Shown: piece by piece, positions 1-10,007 of the stretch
Position numbering within the stretch: position 1 is the stretch's first letter
Layout: each line of letters starts with the position of its first letter
NCBI GenBank assembly: GCA_030038995.1
Contig: JASHQS010000067.1
Coordinates: 1 to 64,000, forward strand
Source of the DNA: Xanthobacteraceae bacterium
Lineage (GTDB): Bacteria; Pseudomonadota; Alphaproteobacteria; Rhizobiales; Xanthobacteraceae
Length of the DNA: 64,000 bases
Direction of reading: 5' to 3'
Notes under the pieces: generated by a model
Databases searched by the model: none
The model's input: only the letters and a program-made list of their open reading frames with translations
What the model was told of the DNA's origin: nothing
Translations under genes and position numbers: made by a program

Positions 1-409
1 CCTCCGGCTCGAACAGCACGAGCCAGGCTTGCAGATGCGGCGCGATCTCGACGCTCTCCACGAAGCCGTAGAAATCGGCACGCCTTGAAGTCAGGCGGTC
101 GAGCGCGGCCGGTAGACTGCCTATGGGTCCGTACACGCTGTCATTGGCGAGCAAGAGACGCCCGTCCATTGCCGCGCGGTGCTTGGCAAAGCCAACGGCC
201 CACGAGCCGAGATCGAGCCCGACGTCGTCGCGCACGATAACGTCGAAACAGTCGGAGCGCAGGCGCTCAACGTCCGCAACCGGCAGGCGCGCCGTCGAGA
301 TGAACACTATGGAAAAATTCAGCGCTTTGATATGTTTGAGGTAGCGCAGAACGTAATCGTCGACCTTGTCGTCCTTATCAAAATGGGCGAAGAGGCAAAA
401 ATCCCGCAT
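1..409 (-). CDS. RgpF-like rhamnan synthesis / glycosyltransferase-like protein (partial, runs off left edge)
   Basis: Manual reverse translation from ATG at 409: MRDFCLFAHFDKDDKVDDYVLRYLKHIKALNFSIVFISTARL...DVIVRDDVGLDLGSWAVGF...LLLANDSVYGPIG; resembles the rhamnan synthesis F family (DLGSW, NDSVYGP). Confidence 0.75.
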   Translation of the reverse strand, partial: MRDFCLFAHFDKDDKVDDYVLRYLKHIKALNFSIVFISTARLPVADVERLRSDCFDVIVRDDVGLDLGSWAVGFAKHRAAMDGRLLLANDSVYGPIGSLPAALDRLTSRRADFYGFVESVEIAPHLQAWLVLFEPE

Positions 410-461
410 GAATCGCTGTTTACCATTGCGCCGCGGCCCCGAACAGCAAATCCGAGCTTGT

Positions 462-1352
462 TCAGGCGCCGCTGAGAACGCGATCAAGGCCCTGATGAAT
501 CTCAGTTTCGGGCGCCCACGACAAGCGGTCGCGGACCTTGCTCATGTCGGCCACCAGGACGGCAGGCTCGCCCGGCGCCAATGGCATGGCGCCGAACTGC
601 GGCGAATCCGGCCTGCCGCAGCGCGCGGCCAGATATTCGACCACCGAGCGGATCGTCGTCGCGCGTCCGGTGCCGATGTTGAAGGCGCCGGTTTCCTGCG
701 ACAGCAAGAGCCGGATCAGAAGATCGGCTGCGTCCGGCGCGTAGATGAAATCCCGTTGCTGGCGGCCGTGGGTGGTTTGAACCGGCTTTCCGGCGCGCAG
801 CGCGGCGAGCAGCGACGGGATGAGACGCCCCGCCGGATCGCCGGGCCCATAGGGCAGGAACAGACGGCCCCAGGCCGCGGCAAATCCGTGCTGCTGCGCC
901 GCCGCTTGCACCGCAAGCCAGCAGGCCGCTTTGCACTTGCCGTAGACCGTCGCCGGGCGGATCGGCGTTTCATCCTCGATGCAGGGCCGGTCGTCCGGAT
1001 CATATTCGGCCGAGCTGCCGATGCCGACGAAACGCACACCGCCATGCGCGCCGAACGCGCCGGCAAGAAAAATCGTGGACTGCAGCCACGCGATGTTTTC
1101 CGGCGATTGCCTATAGAGCCGCGGCGTGGCGATCCAGGCGCCGTGCAGCAGATGCGTCGGCCGGATCTTGGCAATCAGCGGCACAACCTGCGCCGCTTCG
1201 CGCAAATCGGCCGCGTGCCAAGTCACGCCGGCGGCGGCCGCACCGCTGCGGCCGCGGTTGACGGCGTGGATTTCGCAATCTTCCATCGCCAGCCGGCGCA
1301 AGCAATGCGCGCCGATGAAGCCCGACGGCCCGGTGACGAGAACGCGTTTCAT
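462..1352 (-). CDS. NAD-dependent epimerase/dehydratase (extended SDR)
   Basis: Internal start MKRVLVTGPSGFIGAHC; Rossmann GxxGxxG, YGKCK (YxxxK); the longer track ORF start overlaps the upstream gene. Confidence 0.85.
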   Translation of the reverse strand: MKRVLVTGPSGFIGAHCLRRLAMEDCEIHAVNRGRSGAAAAGVTWHAADLREAAQVVPLIAKIRPTHLLHGAWIATPRLYRQSPENIAWLQSTIFLAGAFGAHGGVRFVGIGSSAEYDPDDRPCIEDETPIRPATVYGKCKAACWLAVQAAAQQHGFAAAWGRLFLPYGPGDPAGRLIPSLLAALRAGKPVQTTHGRQQRDFIYAPDAADLLIRLLLSQETGAFNIGTGRATTIRSVVEYLAARCGRPDSPQFGAMPLAPGEPAVLVADMSKVRDRLSWAPETEIHQGLDRVLSGA

Positions 1353-1879
1353 GCGCAAAAATCCGGCCAGCCCGCGTCTTTCCCGGACATCGTGGTCGGC
1401 TCGCCCGGCCATTCGATCGCAAACGCCGGATCGTTCCAGCGCACGCCCCGTGCCAGTTCGGGCACGTAGACGTCGCCCATCATGTAGAAGACCTCGCAAT
1501 CGTCTTCCAAGGTCATAAAACCGTGGGCGCAGCCCGCCGGGACCGCCAGCGCGTCACGATTGCGCTCGGACAGCTCGACGCCGGTCCAACGTCCGAAGCT
1601 CGCCGAATTTTTCCGCAGATCGACGGCGACGTCGAAGATGCGGCCGCGCGTGCAGCGAATGAGCTTGGGGTCGGGCCGCGGCTCGGCCTGATAATGCAGG
1701 CCGCGCAGCGTGCCCTTGCGGGCATTCCACGACGTGTTGCATTGCGGCCAGGCGGTGGGCAGGCCGGCCGCGGCGAACAAGGCGGCGTCGTAGGTCCGCG
1801 CGAACAGGCCGCGTTCATCCGCGTTCACCGTTGGGCTCACGACCAGCACACCGGCGAGCGCCGTTGGACGAATGTTCAT
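1349..1879 (-). CDS. dTDP-4-dehydrorhamnose 3,5-epimerase family protein (RmlC-like)
   Basis: MNIRPTALAGVLVVSPTVNADERGLFARTYD...QCNTSWNARKGTLRGLHYQ...CTRGRIFDVAVDLR...GCAHGF: RmlC cupin motifs. Confidence 0.88.
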   Translation of the reverse strand: MNIRPTALAGVLVVSPTVNADERGLFARTYDAALFAAAGLPTAWPQCNTSWNARKGTLRGLHYQAEPRPDPKLIRCTRGRIFDVAVDLRKNSASFGRWTGVELSERNRDALAVPAGCAHGFMTLEDDCEVFYMMGDVYVPELARGVRWNDPAFAIEWPGEPTTMSGKDAGWPDFCA

Positions 1880-1889
1880 GGCCGGCCCG

Positions 1890-3137
1890 TCAGGACAAAA
1901 CGGTGAGCTTCGGAATCGGCACGACAAAGCGGCCGCCCCATTGCCGGATGGCCGCCATGCGGTCCATGATCTCCTCCTTGATATTCCAGGGCAGGATGAG
2001 CAGGAAGTCCGGCTTGGTCGCAAAGATGCGGTCCGGCGCATGGATCGGAATCTGCACGCCCGGCAAATAGCGGCCCTGCTTATGCGGGCTGATGTCGACC
2101 GTATAGGGCAGAAGCTCCGGTCCGACGCCGCAATAATTGAGCAGCGTATTGCCTTTTGCCGGAGCGCCGTAGCCGACCACCGATTTGCCGGTCTTGCGCG
2201 CCTCGATCAGAAAGCCCAGCAGCTCGCATTTGATGTCGACGACCGACTTGGCGAAGCCGGCATAAGCCCCGATGCGGTCGAGGCCGGCGGCGCGCTCCTT
2301 GGCGATCGTGTCGGCCACCCTGCCGGTGCGTGCCAATGGCGCATCGTCGTGGCAGACGAAGGTGCGCAGCGAGCCGCCGTGAGTGGGCAATGCTTCGACG
2401 TCGTAGATGCGCAGACCATGCCTGGCGAAAATCTTATCGGCGACGAGAAACGAGAAATACGAGAAATGCTCGTGATAGATCGTATCGAACTGCTTCTCCC
2501 GGATCAGGTTGAGCAGGTGCGGAAATTCGAAGGTCGCCGTCCCTTCGGGCTTGAGCAACAGCTTGAAGCCGCCGACGAAATCATGCAGGTCGGGCACATG
2601 GGCGAGCACGTTGTTGGCGACCAGCAGATCGGCTGCCTTGCCGGCGTCGCGGAGCCGGCGCGCGGTTCCGATGCCGAAGAACGCCACTTCCGTGGCGATG
2701 CCCCGCTGCTGCGCCGCTCGGGCGACGTTCGCGGCCGGCTCGACGCCGAGCACGCCGATACCGCGCTCCTTGAAATATTGCAGGAGATAGCCGTCGTTGC
2801 TGGCGACTTCGACGACCAGCGAATCGGCATCGAGCCGATAGCGTTTCACCATCGCCCCGGCATAGTCGCGGCAATGATCGAGCCAGAGCTGCGAATAGGA
2901 GGAGAAATAAAGATAATCCTTGAAGATATTTTCGGCGGGCGCGAACTCCGGCAGCTGCACGAGCAGGCAATTGTCGCACACATAGGCGTGCAACGGGTAG
3001 GTCGGTTCGCTGCGCTCGATGGCCTCGGCGCCAAGCAGCGAGTTGGCGAGCGGCGAGCGGCCGAGATCGACGAAGCTCCGCTTAAGGTCGGCGTCGCAGA
3101 AGCGGCAGCGTCGTGCTGCTGTCTTGCTCTCCGTCAA
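1890..3137 (-). CDS. SAM-dependent C-methyltransferase with N-terminal zinc-binding domain (TylCIII-like)
   Basis: CRFCDADLKRSFVDLGRSPLANSLL, VEVASNDGYLLQYF, GYGAPAKGNTLLNYCG: sugar C-methyltransferase (Methyltransf_13/14) signatures. Confidence 0.88.
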   Translation of the reverse strand: MTESKTAARRCRFCDADLKRSFVDLGRSPLANSLLGAEAIERSEPTYPLHAYVCDNCLLVQLPEFAPAENIFKDYLYFSSYSQLWLDHCRDYAGAMVKRYRLDADSLVVEVASNDGYLLQYFKERGIGVLGVEPAANVARAAQQRGIATEVAFFGIGTARRLRDAGKAADLLVANNVLAHVPDLHDFVGGFKLLLKPEGTATFEFPHLLNLIREKQFDTIYHEHFSYFSFLVADKIFARHGLRIYDVEALPTHGGSLRTFVCHDDAPLARTGRVADTIAKERAAGLDRIGAYAGFAKSVVDIKCELLGFLIEARKTGKSVVGYGAPAKGNTLLNYCGVGPELLPYTVDISPHKQGRYLPGVQIPIHAPDRIFATKPDFLLILPWNIKEEIMDRMAAIRQWGGRFVVPIPKLTVLS

Positions 3138-3147
3138 GACTGAATTC

Positions 3148-4218
3148 TCACGGTGGAAATCCGTTTCTTCGAGGCACGCGCCAGTTCAAGTCTTCGTCGA
3201 GGCGTCCCTGTTCGATATGGCGCTCCAGGACGCGCAGGCGGATGAGCGGCGATTGCCGGAAATCGGCATCGGCAAAAGCGATCGCGCGCAAGCCCGCGTT
3301 CAGCGCCGCGATGGTCGATTGCAGCGAGTGGCGCGGCTGATGACACGGCGCGAGCTTGCGGAACAGGGCAAAGTCCACCTTGTAGGAGCGGCCGTCCGGC
3401 TCGGCCGCGCGGTTGATGGAGACCGTCGTGCCGGGCACGGCGGCCGCCACCGCGTGCGCCAAATCCTTGATCTGGTAGTTCCAGCCGTCGGCGCCGACAT
3501 TGAGCGCGAGAAAGTCGCCGCCGTCGTCGGCCTGTCGCCGCAGCGCCCATTCGATGGCTCGCGCCATGTCGTGCACGTCGATCAGCGGCCGCCATGGCGT
3601 GCCGTCGCTGAGCACGGTAATTTCGTTGGACGACAGCGCGCCGGCGACAAAATCGTTGAGCACGAGATCAAGGCGCAAGCGGTCCGACATGCCGCACGCG
3701 GTGGCAAAGCGCAACGCCGTCGTGACCATGCCGTCGAGGTCGAGCTGCCGCAATGAATCTTCGGTGGCGATTTTCGACCGCGCGTAGGCGGTCTGCGGAT
3801 TGAGCGGGTCTTGCTCGGAGCGGGCGCGGCCGTCGCCGGCGACGCCGTAAACGCTGCAGCTCGAGGCGAATATGAAATTCTTCACCCTCGCGGCGGCAGC
3901 GGTCTGGGCCAGCGCGACGCTGGCGCGATGATTGATGGCCCCGGTGACGGCGGCGAAACGGTTGCCCATCGGATCGTTCGAGACGGCGGCAAGATGCACG
4001 ACGGCGTCGAAGCCGTCGAGATCGGCAGCCGATATCGCGCGCACGTCGCCGAAGCGTTGCGCGTCAAGCAGCCGTTCCGGCAGCTCATTCGAGGTCAGGC
4101 AATGGGCGAAGAAGCCGCTGTCGAAACCGGCGATATAAGCAAGCGGCATCACGTCGCGCAGATGACGGACAAGCACCGGACCGACATAGCCCATATTGCC
4201 GGTGATCAGGATGCGCAT
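3148..4218 (-). CDS. NAD-dependent epimerase/dehydratase (extended SDR)
   Basis: MRILITGNMGYVGPVLVRHL; SSCSVYG, YARSK. Confidence 0.87.
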   Translation of the reverse strand: MRILITGNMGYVGPVLVRHLRDVMPLAYIAGFDSGFFAHCLTSNELPERLLDAQRFGDVRAISAADLDGFDAVVHLAAVSNDPMGNRFAAVTGAINHRASVALAQTAAAARVKNFIFASSCSVYGVAGDGRARSEQDPLNPQTAYARSKIATEDSLRQLDLDGMVTTALRFATACGMSDRLRLDLVLNDFVAGALSSNEITVLSDGTPWRPLIDVHDMARAIEWALRRQADDGGDFLALNVGADGWNYQIKDLAHAVAAAVPGTTVSINRAAEPDGRSYKVDFALFRKLAPCHQPRHSLQSTIAALNAGLRAIAFADADFRQSPLIRLRVLERHIEQGRLDEDLNWRVPRRNGFPP

Positions 4219-4221
4219 CGT

Positions 4222-5001
4222 TCACCAGATTTTCCATGGCGCATCGCCGCTTCGCCAAAGCTCCTCGAGGTAGCGTTTGTCGCGCAGCGTGTCCATCGGG
4301 TGCCAGAAACCGGTATGCCGATGCGCCGCGAGCTGGCCCTGCGCGCTGAGCCGTTGCAGCGGCGCCTGCTCGAAGGTCGTATCGTCGCCCTCGATGTAAT
4401 CGATCACTTTCGGCGACAGCACCAGAAAGCCGCCGTTGATCCAGGTGTCGTCGCCCTGCGGCTTCTCCTTGAAGCTGCGGACCACGTCGGCGGCATCGAT
4501 CTCGAGCGCGCCGAAGCGTCCCGGCGGCTGCACCGCCGTGATAGTGGCGAGCAGCCGGTGCGCCTCGTGGAATGCGACGAGCTTTGCGATGTCGATGCGG
4601 GCGACACCGTCGCCATAGGTGAGGCAAAAAGTCTTGTCGCCGATATGATCGCGCACCCGGCGGATGCGTCCCCCGGTCATCGTCGCGTCGCCGGTGTCCA
4701 CCAACGTGACCCGCCACGGCTCGGCGCGACGGTGGTGGACGATCGTGGAATTGTTCGACAGGTCGAACGTCACGTCGCTCATATGCAAATCGTAATTGGC
4801 GAAATATTCTTTGATCATATAGCCCTTGTAGCCAAGGCAGATGATGAAGTCGTGCAAACCGAACGTCGAATAGATTTGCATGATATGCCAAAGGATCGGG
4901 TGGCCGCCGATCTCGACCAAGGGCTTCGGCCGGACCTCGGTTTCTTCGGCCAGCCGGCTGCCGAAGCCGCCTGCCAGGATGACCACCTTGCCGATATCCA
5001 C
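4222..5001 (-). CDS. rfbF: Glucose-1-phosphate cytidylyltransferase
   Basis: [65 protein letters not shown]; characteristic RfbF sequence. Confidence 0.92.
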   Translation of the reverse strand: MDIGKVVILAGGFGSRLAEETEVRPKPLVEIGGHPILWHIMQIYSTFGLHDFIICLGYKGYMIKEYFANYDLHMSDVTFDLSNNSTIVHHRRAEPWRVTLVDTGDATMTGGRIRRVRDHIGDKTFCLTYGDGVARIDIAKLVAFHEAHRLLATITAVQPPGRFGALEIDAADVVRSFKEKPQGDDTWINGGFLVLSPKVIDYIEGDDTTFEQAPLQRLSAQGQLAAHRHTGFWHPMDTLRDKRYLEELWRSGDAPWKIW

Positions 5002-5182
5002 GGCTTTCCCCCGAAGCGATCACAGTCGGATAGCAGCATTGGCCGCGGACAGGCAATATGCTTGGGCCGCTGCGCTCCTTGAAGCTGCGACGGCGCCACG
5101 CCATCGGCAGAAAATCGATTGATGCCGGACGGCAGCTTGATCTTCGCCGGCAAGCCTGTAGTGTCGCGCGCGCAACGCGCCG

Positions 5183-6217
5183 TTGGGCGCGGAGCGCATT
5201 TTCAGCTGTCGTCGAGGCCCACGCTTGGCGCAGATCGGCGTCATCTATCTTTGTCGGTCCGCCGAAGGCGAGCGCCCGGTCCGCCGTTTCGTGGACAGCT
5301 ATCGCGCGCATCCGGCCGGCCTTGATCACGATCTGCACGTCATATTCAAAGGCTTTTGCAGCGAGGATTCCCGCGCAGCCGCACAGGCGCTCTTTGGCGA
5401 GCTCCCGGTTCATGCCATCGAGCTCGAAGACCGGGGTTATGATATCGGCTCCTATGTCGCCGCCGCGAGGCTTGTCGCCAATCCCCGCCTGATCTTTTTC
5501 AACACGTTCACCGAGCTGCTCGCCGATGACTGGCTGAAAAAGTTCGATGACGCGCTCAGTCTGGCGGGAGTCGGATTGGTCGGCGCCACCGGGTCGTGGC
5601 AGTCGTCCCGGTCGCTGTATGTAGCGGGCTTGCGGAGCGCGCTGCATTCGGTCAGGCATCCATTGGACTATTTGAGTCGGTTGCGAGCAGGCCCTCTGCC
5701 TATCGACGGCGGCCGCGCGGCGCCGAGCATCGGCACGGCTGGCGAGGTGATACGCGCTGACGCACGTCAAATGTGCCGCCGATTTTTCACTGTCCTCTAC
5801 CGCCTCCTTCGTTTCGATCACTACGTCGTCAACCACGCCCGCTATCCGAACCCGCACATTCGTACCAACGCTTTTATGATCGAGAGAGATCGTTTCCTGG
5901 CACTGCGGGCTTCGTCGTTCAGGACGAAATTCGGGGTCTACAAGTTCGAAAGCGGACGGCAATCGCTGACGCAGCAGATCCTGGCGCAAAATCTCAGACC
6001 GGTCGTGGTCGACCGCAATGGTCGTGTTTACGACGTAGCGGACTGGCAATCGTCGTCGACCTACTGCAGCAATCAGCAGGCCAATCTCATCGCCGCCGAC
6101 AACCGCACGCGCGATTATGCCGAGGGAAGCCAGCAGCTGCGGGCTCGCTTGCAGGCGCATGCCTGGGAACATCCGGCGTCCTGGATCGGAGAACACCGGC
6201 CTCCGGTGCAACGCTGA
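5183..6217 (+). CDS. Uncharacterised GT-A/RgpF-like protein (possible glycosyltransferase); true start probably downstream near 5225
   Basis: IGVIYLCRSAEGERPVRRFVDSYRAH...LEDRGYDIGSYVAAARLV...LIFFNTFTELLADDWLKKF; DIGSY recalls DLGSW of RgpF. Confidence 0.55.
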   Translation: MGAERIFSCRRGPRLAQIGVIYLCRSAEGERPVRRFVDSYRAHPAGLDHDLHVIFKGFCSEDSRAAAQALFGELPVHAIELEDRGYDIGSYVAAARLVANPRLIFFNTFTELLADDWLKKFDDALSLAGVGLVGATGSWQSSRSLYVAGLRSALHSVRHPLDYLSRLRAGPLPIDGGRAAPSIGTAGEVIRADARQMCRRFFTVLYRLLRFDHYVVNHARYPNPHIRTNAFMIERDRFLALRASSFRTKFGVYKFESGRQSLTQQILAQNLRPVVVDRNGRVYDVADWQSSSTYCSNQQANLIAADNRTRDYAEGSQQLRARLQAHAWEHPASWIGEHRPPVQR

Positions 6218-6420
6218 CCGCGGACCTCGCCCCCGGCCGGCGATTGGAAATGCCGGTTTCGCTCCTTGCATCGGCATTGCCGGGCTTTGCGGCGTCCAGG
6301 CGAAGGGTTGAGGACAAACGCTTGGAACTTTGCCGCCGCGACCATTGATCCGCACTTGCGGCTGCCAAGCCGCCTTGCTAAGCAACACGCGAATTCGCGG
6401 ATGGGGAGCCGCCGCTGCGC

Positions 6421-7224
6421 ATGTTAGCGTTGACCTCGACCCACTTGGATTCCGCTGTCGACGACCTGCGTAACGGCCTTTCTTCCTGGCGGCTCAGTCA
6501 TTTCCTCGCCTGGCAGGACGTCAAGCAAAGATATCGGCGGTCCACGCTGGGCCCGCTATGGATGACGCTGTCCTTCGGCATTCAGATTTTCACGATGGGC
6601 TTTTTGAGCGCCTTTCTGTTCGGCGCCGCACTGGCAAAATCCTTTCCCTACGTCTGCTCCGGCATGCTGCTGTGGGCTCTCATCACGCAGACCATCAACG
6701 ACGGCGCCGGACTGTTCGTCGCCTCCGCTCGTTATATCACGCAGATCAAATGCCCGCTGACCGTATTCCTGGTGCAGACGGTTTGGCGCAATGTCATCAT
6801 CGCCGCTCATAATGTGGTCATCTATGTCGCCATTGCCTTGTTTTTTGTCGTCGTCCCCAGCCGGAGCATGGTGCTGTGGCCGCTCGGCTTGCTTCTGGTC
6901 GTGATCTGCCTGTCGTGGATGGCTCTGGTGGCGGCAGTCATCTCGGCCCGGTATCGCGATGTCCCGTTGATGATTTCCAACATTATCACCGTTCTGTTCT
7001 GGTTGACGCCGCTGATGTATTTTCCCGAGCAACTCGGCAAGAAGCGTTTCATTGCCGACTATAATCCATTCACGCACATGATCGCCCTTGTCCGTGAACC
7101 ATTGTTGGGGGGCACGCCAACGCTGAATGATTGGCTGGTCGTTTTGGCGCTGGCCGTCGTCGGTTGGGTCGGAACCTTTTTGTTCTTCGCCCGCTTCCGC
7201 TCCCGCATCGTCTACTGGCTTTAG
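6421..7224 (+). CDS. Polysaccharide ABC transporter permease (Wzm/ABC2 type)
   Basis: LSHFLAWQDVKQRYRRSTLGPLWMTLSFGIQIFTMGFL...; about six hydrophobic segments; directly followed by a Wzt-like ATPase. Confidence 0.9.
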   Translation: MLALTSTHLDSAVDDLRNGLSSWRLSHFLAWQDVKQRYRRSTLGPLWMTLSFGIQIFTMGFLSAFLFGAALAKSFPYVCSGMLLWALITQTINDGAGLFVASARYITQIKCPLTVFLVQTVWRNVIIAAHNVVIYVAIALFFVVVPSRSMVLWPLGLLLVVICLSWMALVAAVISARYRDVPLMISNIITVLFWLTPLMYFPEQLGKKRFIADYNPFTHMIALVREPLLGGTPTLNDWLVVLALAVVGWVGTFLFFARFRSRIVYWL

Positions 7225-7231
7225 TGCAGCA

Positions 7232-8035
7232 ATGCTGTCGATCATTGGCAAAGACATTCACGTTCAGTTTCCGATCTACGACCCCCGTATGCGGTCGTTG
7301 AAATATTCGCTCGGCATCAAGCATCTTGCCAAAGGTATCAGCCGCGTTACTACGAAAAGCTGGGACGTCGGCGGCCAGATCGGCACCGGCGAAACCGGCA
7401 GGATCGTGGTCAAGGCGCTCGACGGCGTATCCTTTGAGGTGTTCGAGGGCGACCGGGTTGCAATCCTGGGCCGCAATGGTTCCGGCAAAACCACGCTGTT
7501 GCGGACGCTCGCCGGCATTTACGAGCCGGTCAGCGGCGCGATCCAGGCGGTCGGACGCGTGTTTCCGCTGTTCGATCTTCAACTCGGCATGGATCTGGAC
7601 GCGACCGGCATCGAGAATATCTGGTTGCGAGGAAAAATGCTCGGCCTGACGACCAAGCAGATCAGGGACGCGCTCGACGACATTGCCGACTTCACCGAAC
7701 TCGGCGATTACCTCCACATGCCGATCCGCGCTTATTCCACCGGCATGGCGCTGCGTCTGGCGTTTGCAATCTCGACCGCCATCACCCCGGAAATCCTTGT
7801 CCTCGACGAGATGATCGGCGCCGGAGATGACGCTTTTATCGCCAGAGCCGACGCTCGCTTGAAGACCTTTCTGGCAAGAACGGGAATTTTGATCATCGCC
7901 AGTCATAGCACGTCGATGCTGCGTCAGTGGTGCAACAAGGGAATGCTTCTGGAGCATGGCAGGCTGGTTGCCCAGGGGTCGCTCGAGGACGTGGTGTCGG
8001 CATACCAATCCGAGGTGGCGGCCGAGCGGCGATGA
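7232..8035 (+). CDS. Polysaccharide ABC transporter ATP-binding protein (Wzt type, short form)
   Basis: MLSIIGKDIHVQFPIYDPRMRSLKY; Walker A GRNGSGKTTLL, YSTGMALRLAF, Walker B EILVLDEMIGAGD. Confidence 0.92.
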   Translation: MLSIIGKDIHVQFPIYDPRMRSLKYSLGIKHLAKGISRVTTKSWDVGGQIGTGETGRIVVKALDGVSFEVFEGDRVAILGRNGSGKTTLLRTLAGIYEPVSGAIQAVGRVFPLFDLQLGMDLDATGIENIWLRGKMLGLTTKQIRDALDDIADFTELGDYLHMPIRAYSTGMALRLAFAISTAITPEILVLDEMIGAGDDAFIARADARLKTFLARTGILIIASHSTSMLRQWCNKGMLLEHGRLVAQGSLEDVVSAYQSEVAAERR

Positions 8036-8120
8036 ACCCGCCGGTCTGACGGACGGCGCCGCCGCCGCCATCTGTTGCGACGGCGGACTTTTTCGGGCAG
8101 CAGACTAAAACGGTTTTGCA

Positions 8121-10007
8121 ATGGCAGAGACCGCGCGGCTGATCATTCCAGTCTGGGGCGAGGCTTACGTCGACAAGGTCCTGTCGATCACGCTCCCGGC
8201 TGCGCTGGCGCCGGGCAATCTGCCGGCGCTCCGCGGCATGTTCGACGTCGAGCTCGCCATTGTCACCGAATCGCGCTTGTTCGACATGGTGCGCAGTTCG
8301 CGCTGCTTCCAGGCCGCCGAGCGAATCTGCAAGACGCGTCTGGTCCCGCTCGACGATCTGTTGACCGGCGTCTTCACCGATTATGGGATGGTGCTCACTT
8401 ACGCGCTGTTCCGCGGCTTTGCCGATCTGGGGCCGCGGCTGACGGAGACCTATCTCCTGCCCTTCATTGCCGACTTCGTCATCAGCGACGGTTCGCTCCG
8501 TCACCTCGGCACATTGATGCAGCAAGGCAAGCGCGTCATCCACGCAGCGAGCTTCCGGGTCGTCGCCGAGGCCATCGACCCGCAGCTCAAGGCCCGCGGC
8601 GATCGCGATTCATGCACCTTGAGCGTGGCGCCGCGCCGGCTGGCGAAGCTTGCCCTCGCCAACTTGCACCCGACGGTGAAAGCTCGCACGATCAATCAGA
8701 AGCTTTGCCATCTGGAATGGATGGACCAGTTTTACTGGTACGTCGATGACGACACATTGATCGGCTATCAGTCGCCGGCGGCGCTTGTCGCCGTCAAGCC
8801 GGAGCGTTTTGTCAGCCGGCCGGTCAGCTTCTGGGATTACGGTTTTCTGCCTGAGGCGGCGCCCGCCGCCGAGCCGCACTTCATCGGCGACTCGGATGAT
8901 TTTTTCATGATCGAGCCGCAAAGCCGCAATACCGGGCAAGAGATGATTCGGATCGGCTGGACGTCGCTTGACGAACTGGCGCGCACCGAGTCGTTGCGCG
9001 CGACCGAGGAACATCGGCGCTCCGCCAAGCAGTTGATAAAGATCCACGCTGCCGATCTGCCGTCGGGTATCGATGGCGTGATCGACGAATCGCGCATCTT
9101 CATGGCCGAACTCTATCGACGCCTGTCGCCGGTGCCGGCGCCGCATATCGGCCATCCGCTTCTCGGCCGCTGGTTCGAGGAGGCCAGCCTGCGCCAACGC
9201 GGCGTGCAAGGCGGCGCCCCATCGCGGCCGAGCCGCCGAGTATCGGCGCACTCCGCCGCGAGCCGCGCGGCCGGCCCAGGCTTGTTGGCGGCTGCGACCA
9301 AGGCCCTGCAAACTCTTTATGGCAAGATGTTCGGCTTGCCGCCAAAGATCGGCAAATTTCATCCGCTGTGGACCGATGTGTCGCCGGTCACCCGGAGAAT
9401 GGCGGCGTGGCAGAGGAATGGCCATGGCAATGTGCTCTGGATGAATTCCGGCAACTGGCGTCTCTTGGCCAACCGGCAGAGTTGTGGCGGTCAGGCATCC
9501 GCTGCCCGCGATCCGTTCTTCAAAGAAGCGCCTTACGACGTCTGCGTTTGCGAGCTGGCGCTGAAGGAAATGGCGGAGCTTGATCGGCTCTATCCGGCGC
9601 TGCGCCCGCTGATGAAAGACGGTGGGCGTGTTCTGTTTAAGATCGCGAAAACCGGAAATGTGTTCGACGGAGCCGAGTTGTTCCTCAGTTGTTGCCAGTT
9701 TCCCGACGTCGACGTTTCACAAATCAATTTCCACGGCGCCGCAATCATCGCGCTGTTGCGGGCGCTTTATGTGCGGGCGATGCGGCCGGTTGCGACGCGT
9801 CCGCTGGCGCGAGGAGCGATCCTGTGCGCCCTCATTTTGCTGGCGCCGTTCGTCCGGCTGGCGAATGCCTGGGCGGCGCGCCGCGATCCGTCGATCTTCT
9901 CGGCGACATGGACAAGCCTGACGGTTGAATTCGCCGTCAAGCGCCGTAGCGCGATTGCGCCGGCCGCCGAGCCGAGCCGAGCCGAAGCGGAAGACGCAGT
10001 GCTATGA
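8121..10007 (+). CDS. Uncharacterised protein: GT-like N-terminal region plus methyltransferase-like C-terminal region (paralog A)
   Basis: Strong colinear similarity to 10004..11851 (ARLIIPVWGE.Y..KV.SITLPA.LAPGNLPAL); C-terminal YDVCVCELALKEMAELDRLYPALRPLMKDGGRVLFKI. Confidence 0.75.
   Translation: MAETARLIIPVWGEAYVDKVLSITLPAALAPGNLPALRGMFDVELAIVTESRLFDMVRSSRCFQAAERICKTRLVPLDDLLTGVFTDYGMVLTYALFRGFADLGPRLTETYLLPFIADFVISDGSLRHLGTLMQQGKRVIHAASFRVVAEAIDPQLKARGDRDSCTLSVAPRRLAKLALANLHPTVKARTINQKLCHLEWMDQFYWYVDDDTLIGYQSPAALVAVKPERFVSRPVSFWDYGFLPEAAPAAEPHFIGDSDDFFMIEPQSRNTGQEMIRIGWTSLDELARTESLRATEEHRRSAKQLIKIHAADLPSGIDGVIDESRIFMAELYRRLSPVPAPHIGHPLLGRWFEEASLRQRGVQGGAPSRPSRRVSAHSAASRAAGPGLLAAATKALQTLYGKMFGLPPKIGKFHPLWTDVSPVTRRMAAWQRNGHGNVLWMNSGNWRLLANRQSCGGQASAARDPFFKEAPYDVCVCELALKEMAELDRLYPALRPLMKDGGRVLFKIAKTGNVFDGAELFLSCCQFPDVDVSQINFHGAAIIALLRALYVRAMRPVATRPLARGAILCALILLAPFVRLANAWAARRDPSIFSATWTSLTVEFAVKRRSAIAPAAEPSRAEAEDAVL

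Noticed and set aside
1872-3143. 423-aa plus-strand ORF (and similar ones at 366..1469, 3811..5082, 26342..27532, 28403..29710, 56123..57448)
   Set aside because: Antisense to confidently identified genes; no motifs.
4085-6388. 767-aa minus-strand ORF
   Set aside because: It overlaps the RfbF, SDR and 5183..6217 genes in another frame and has no family motifs; typical shadow ORF in GC-rich DNA.
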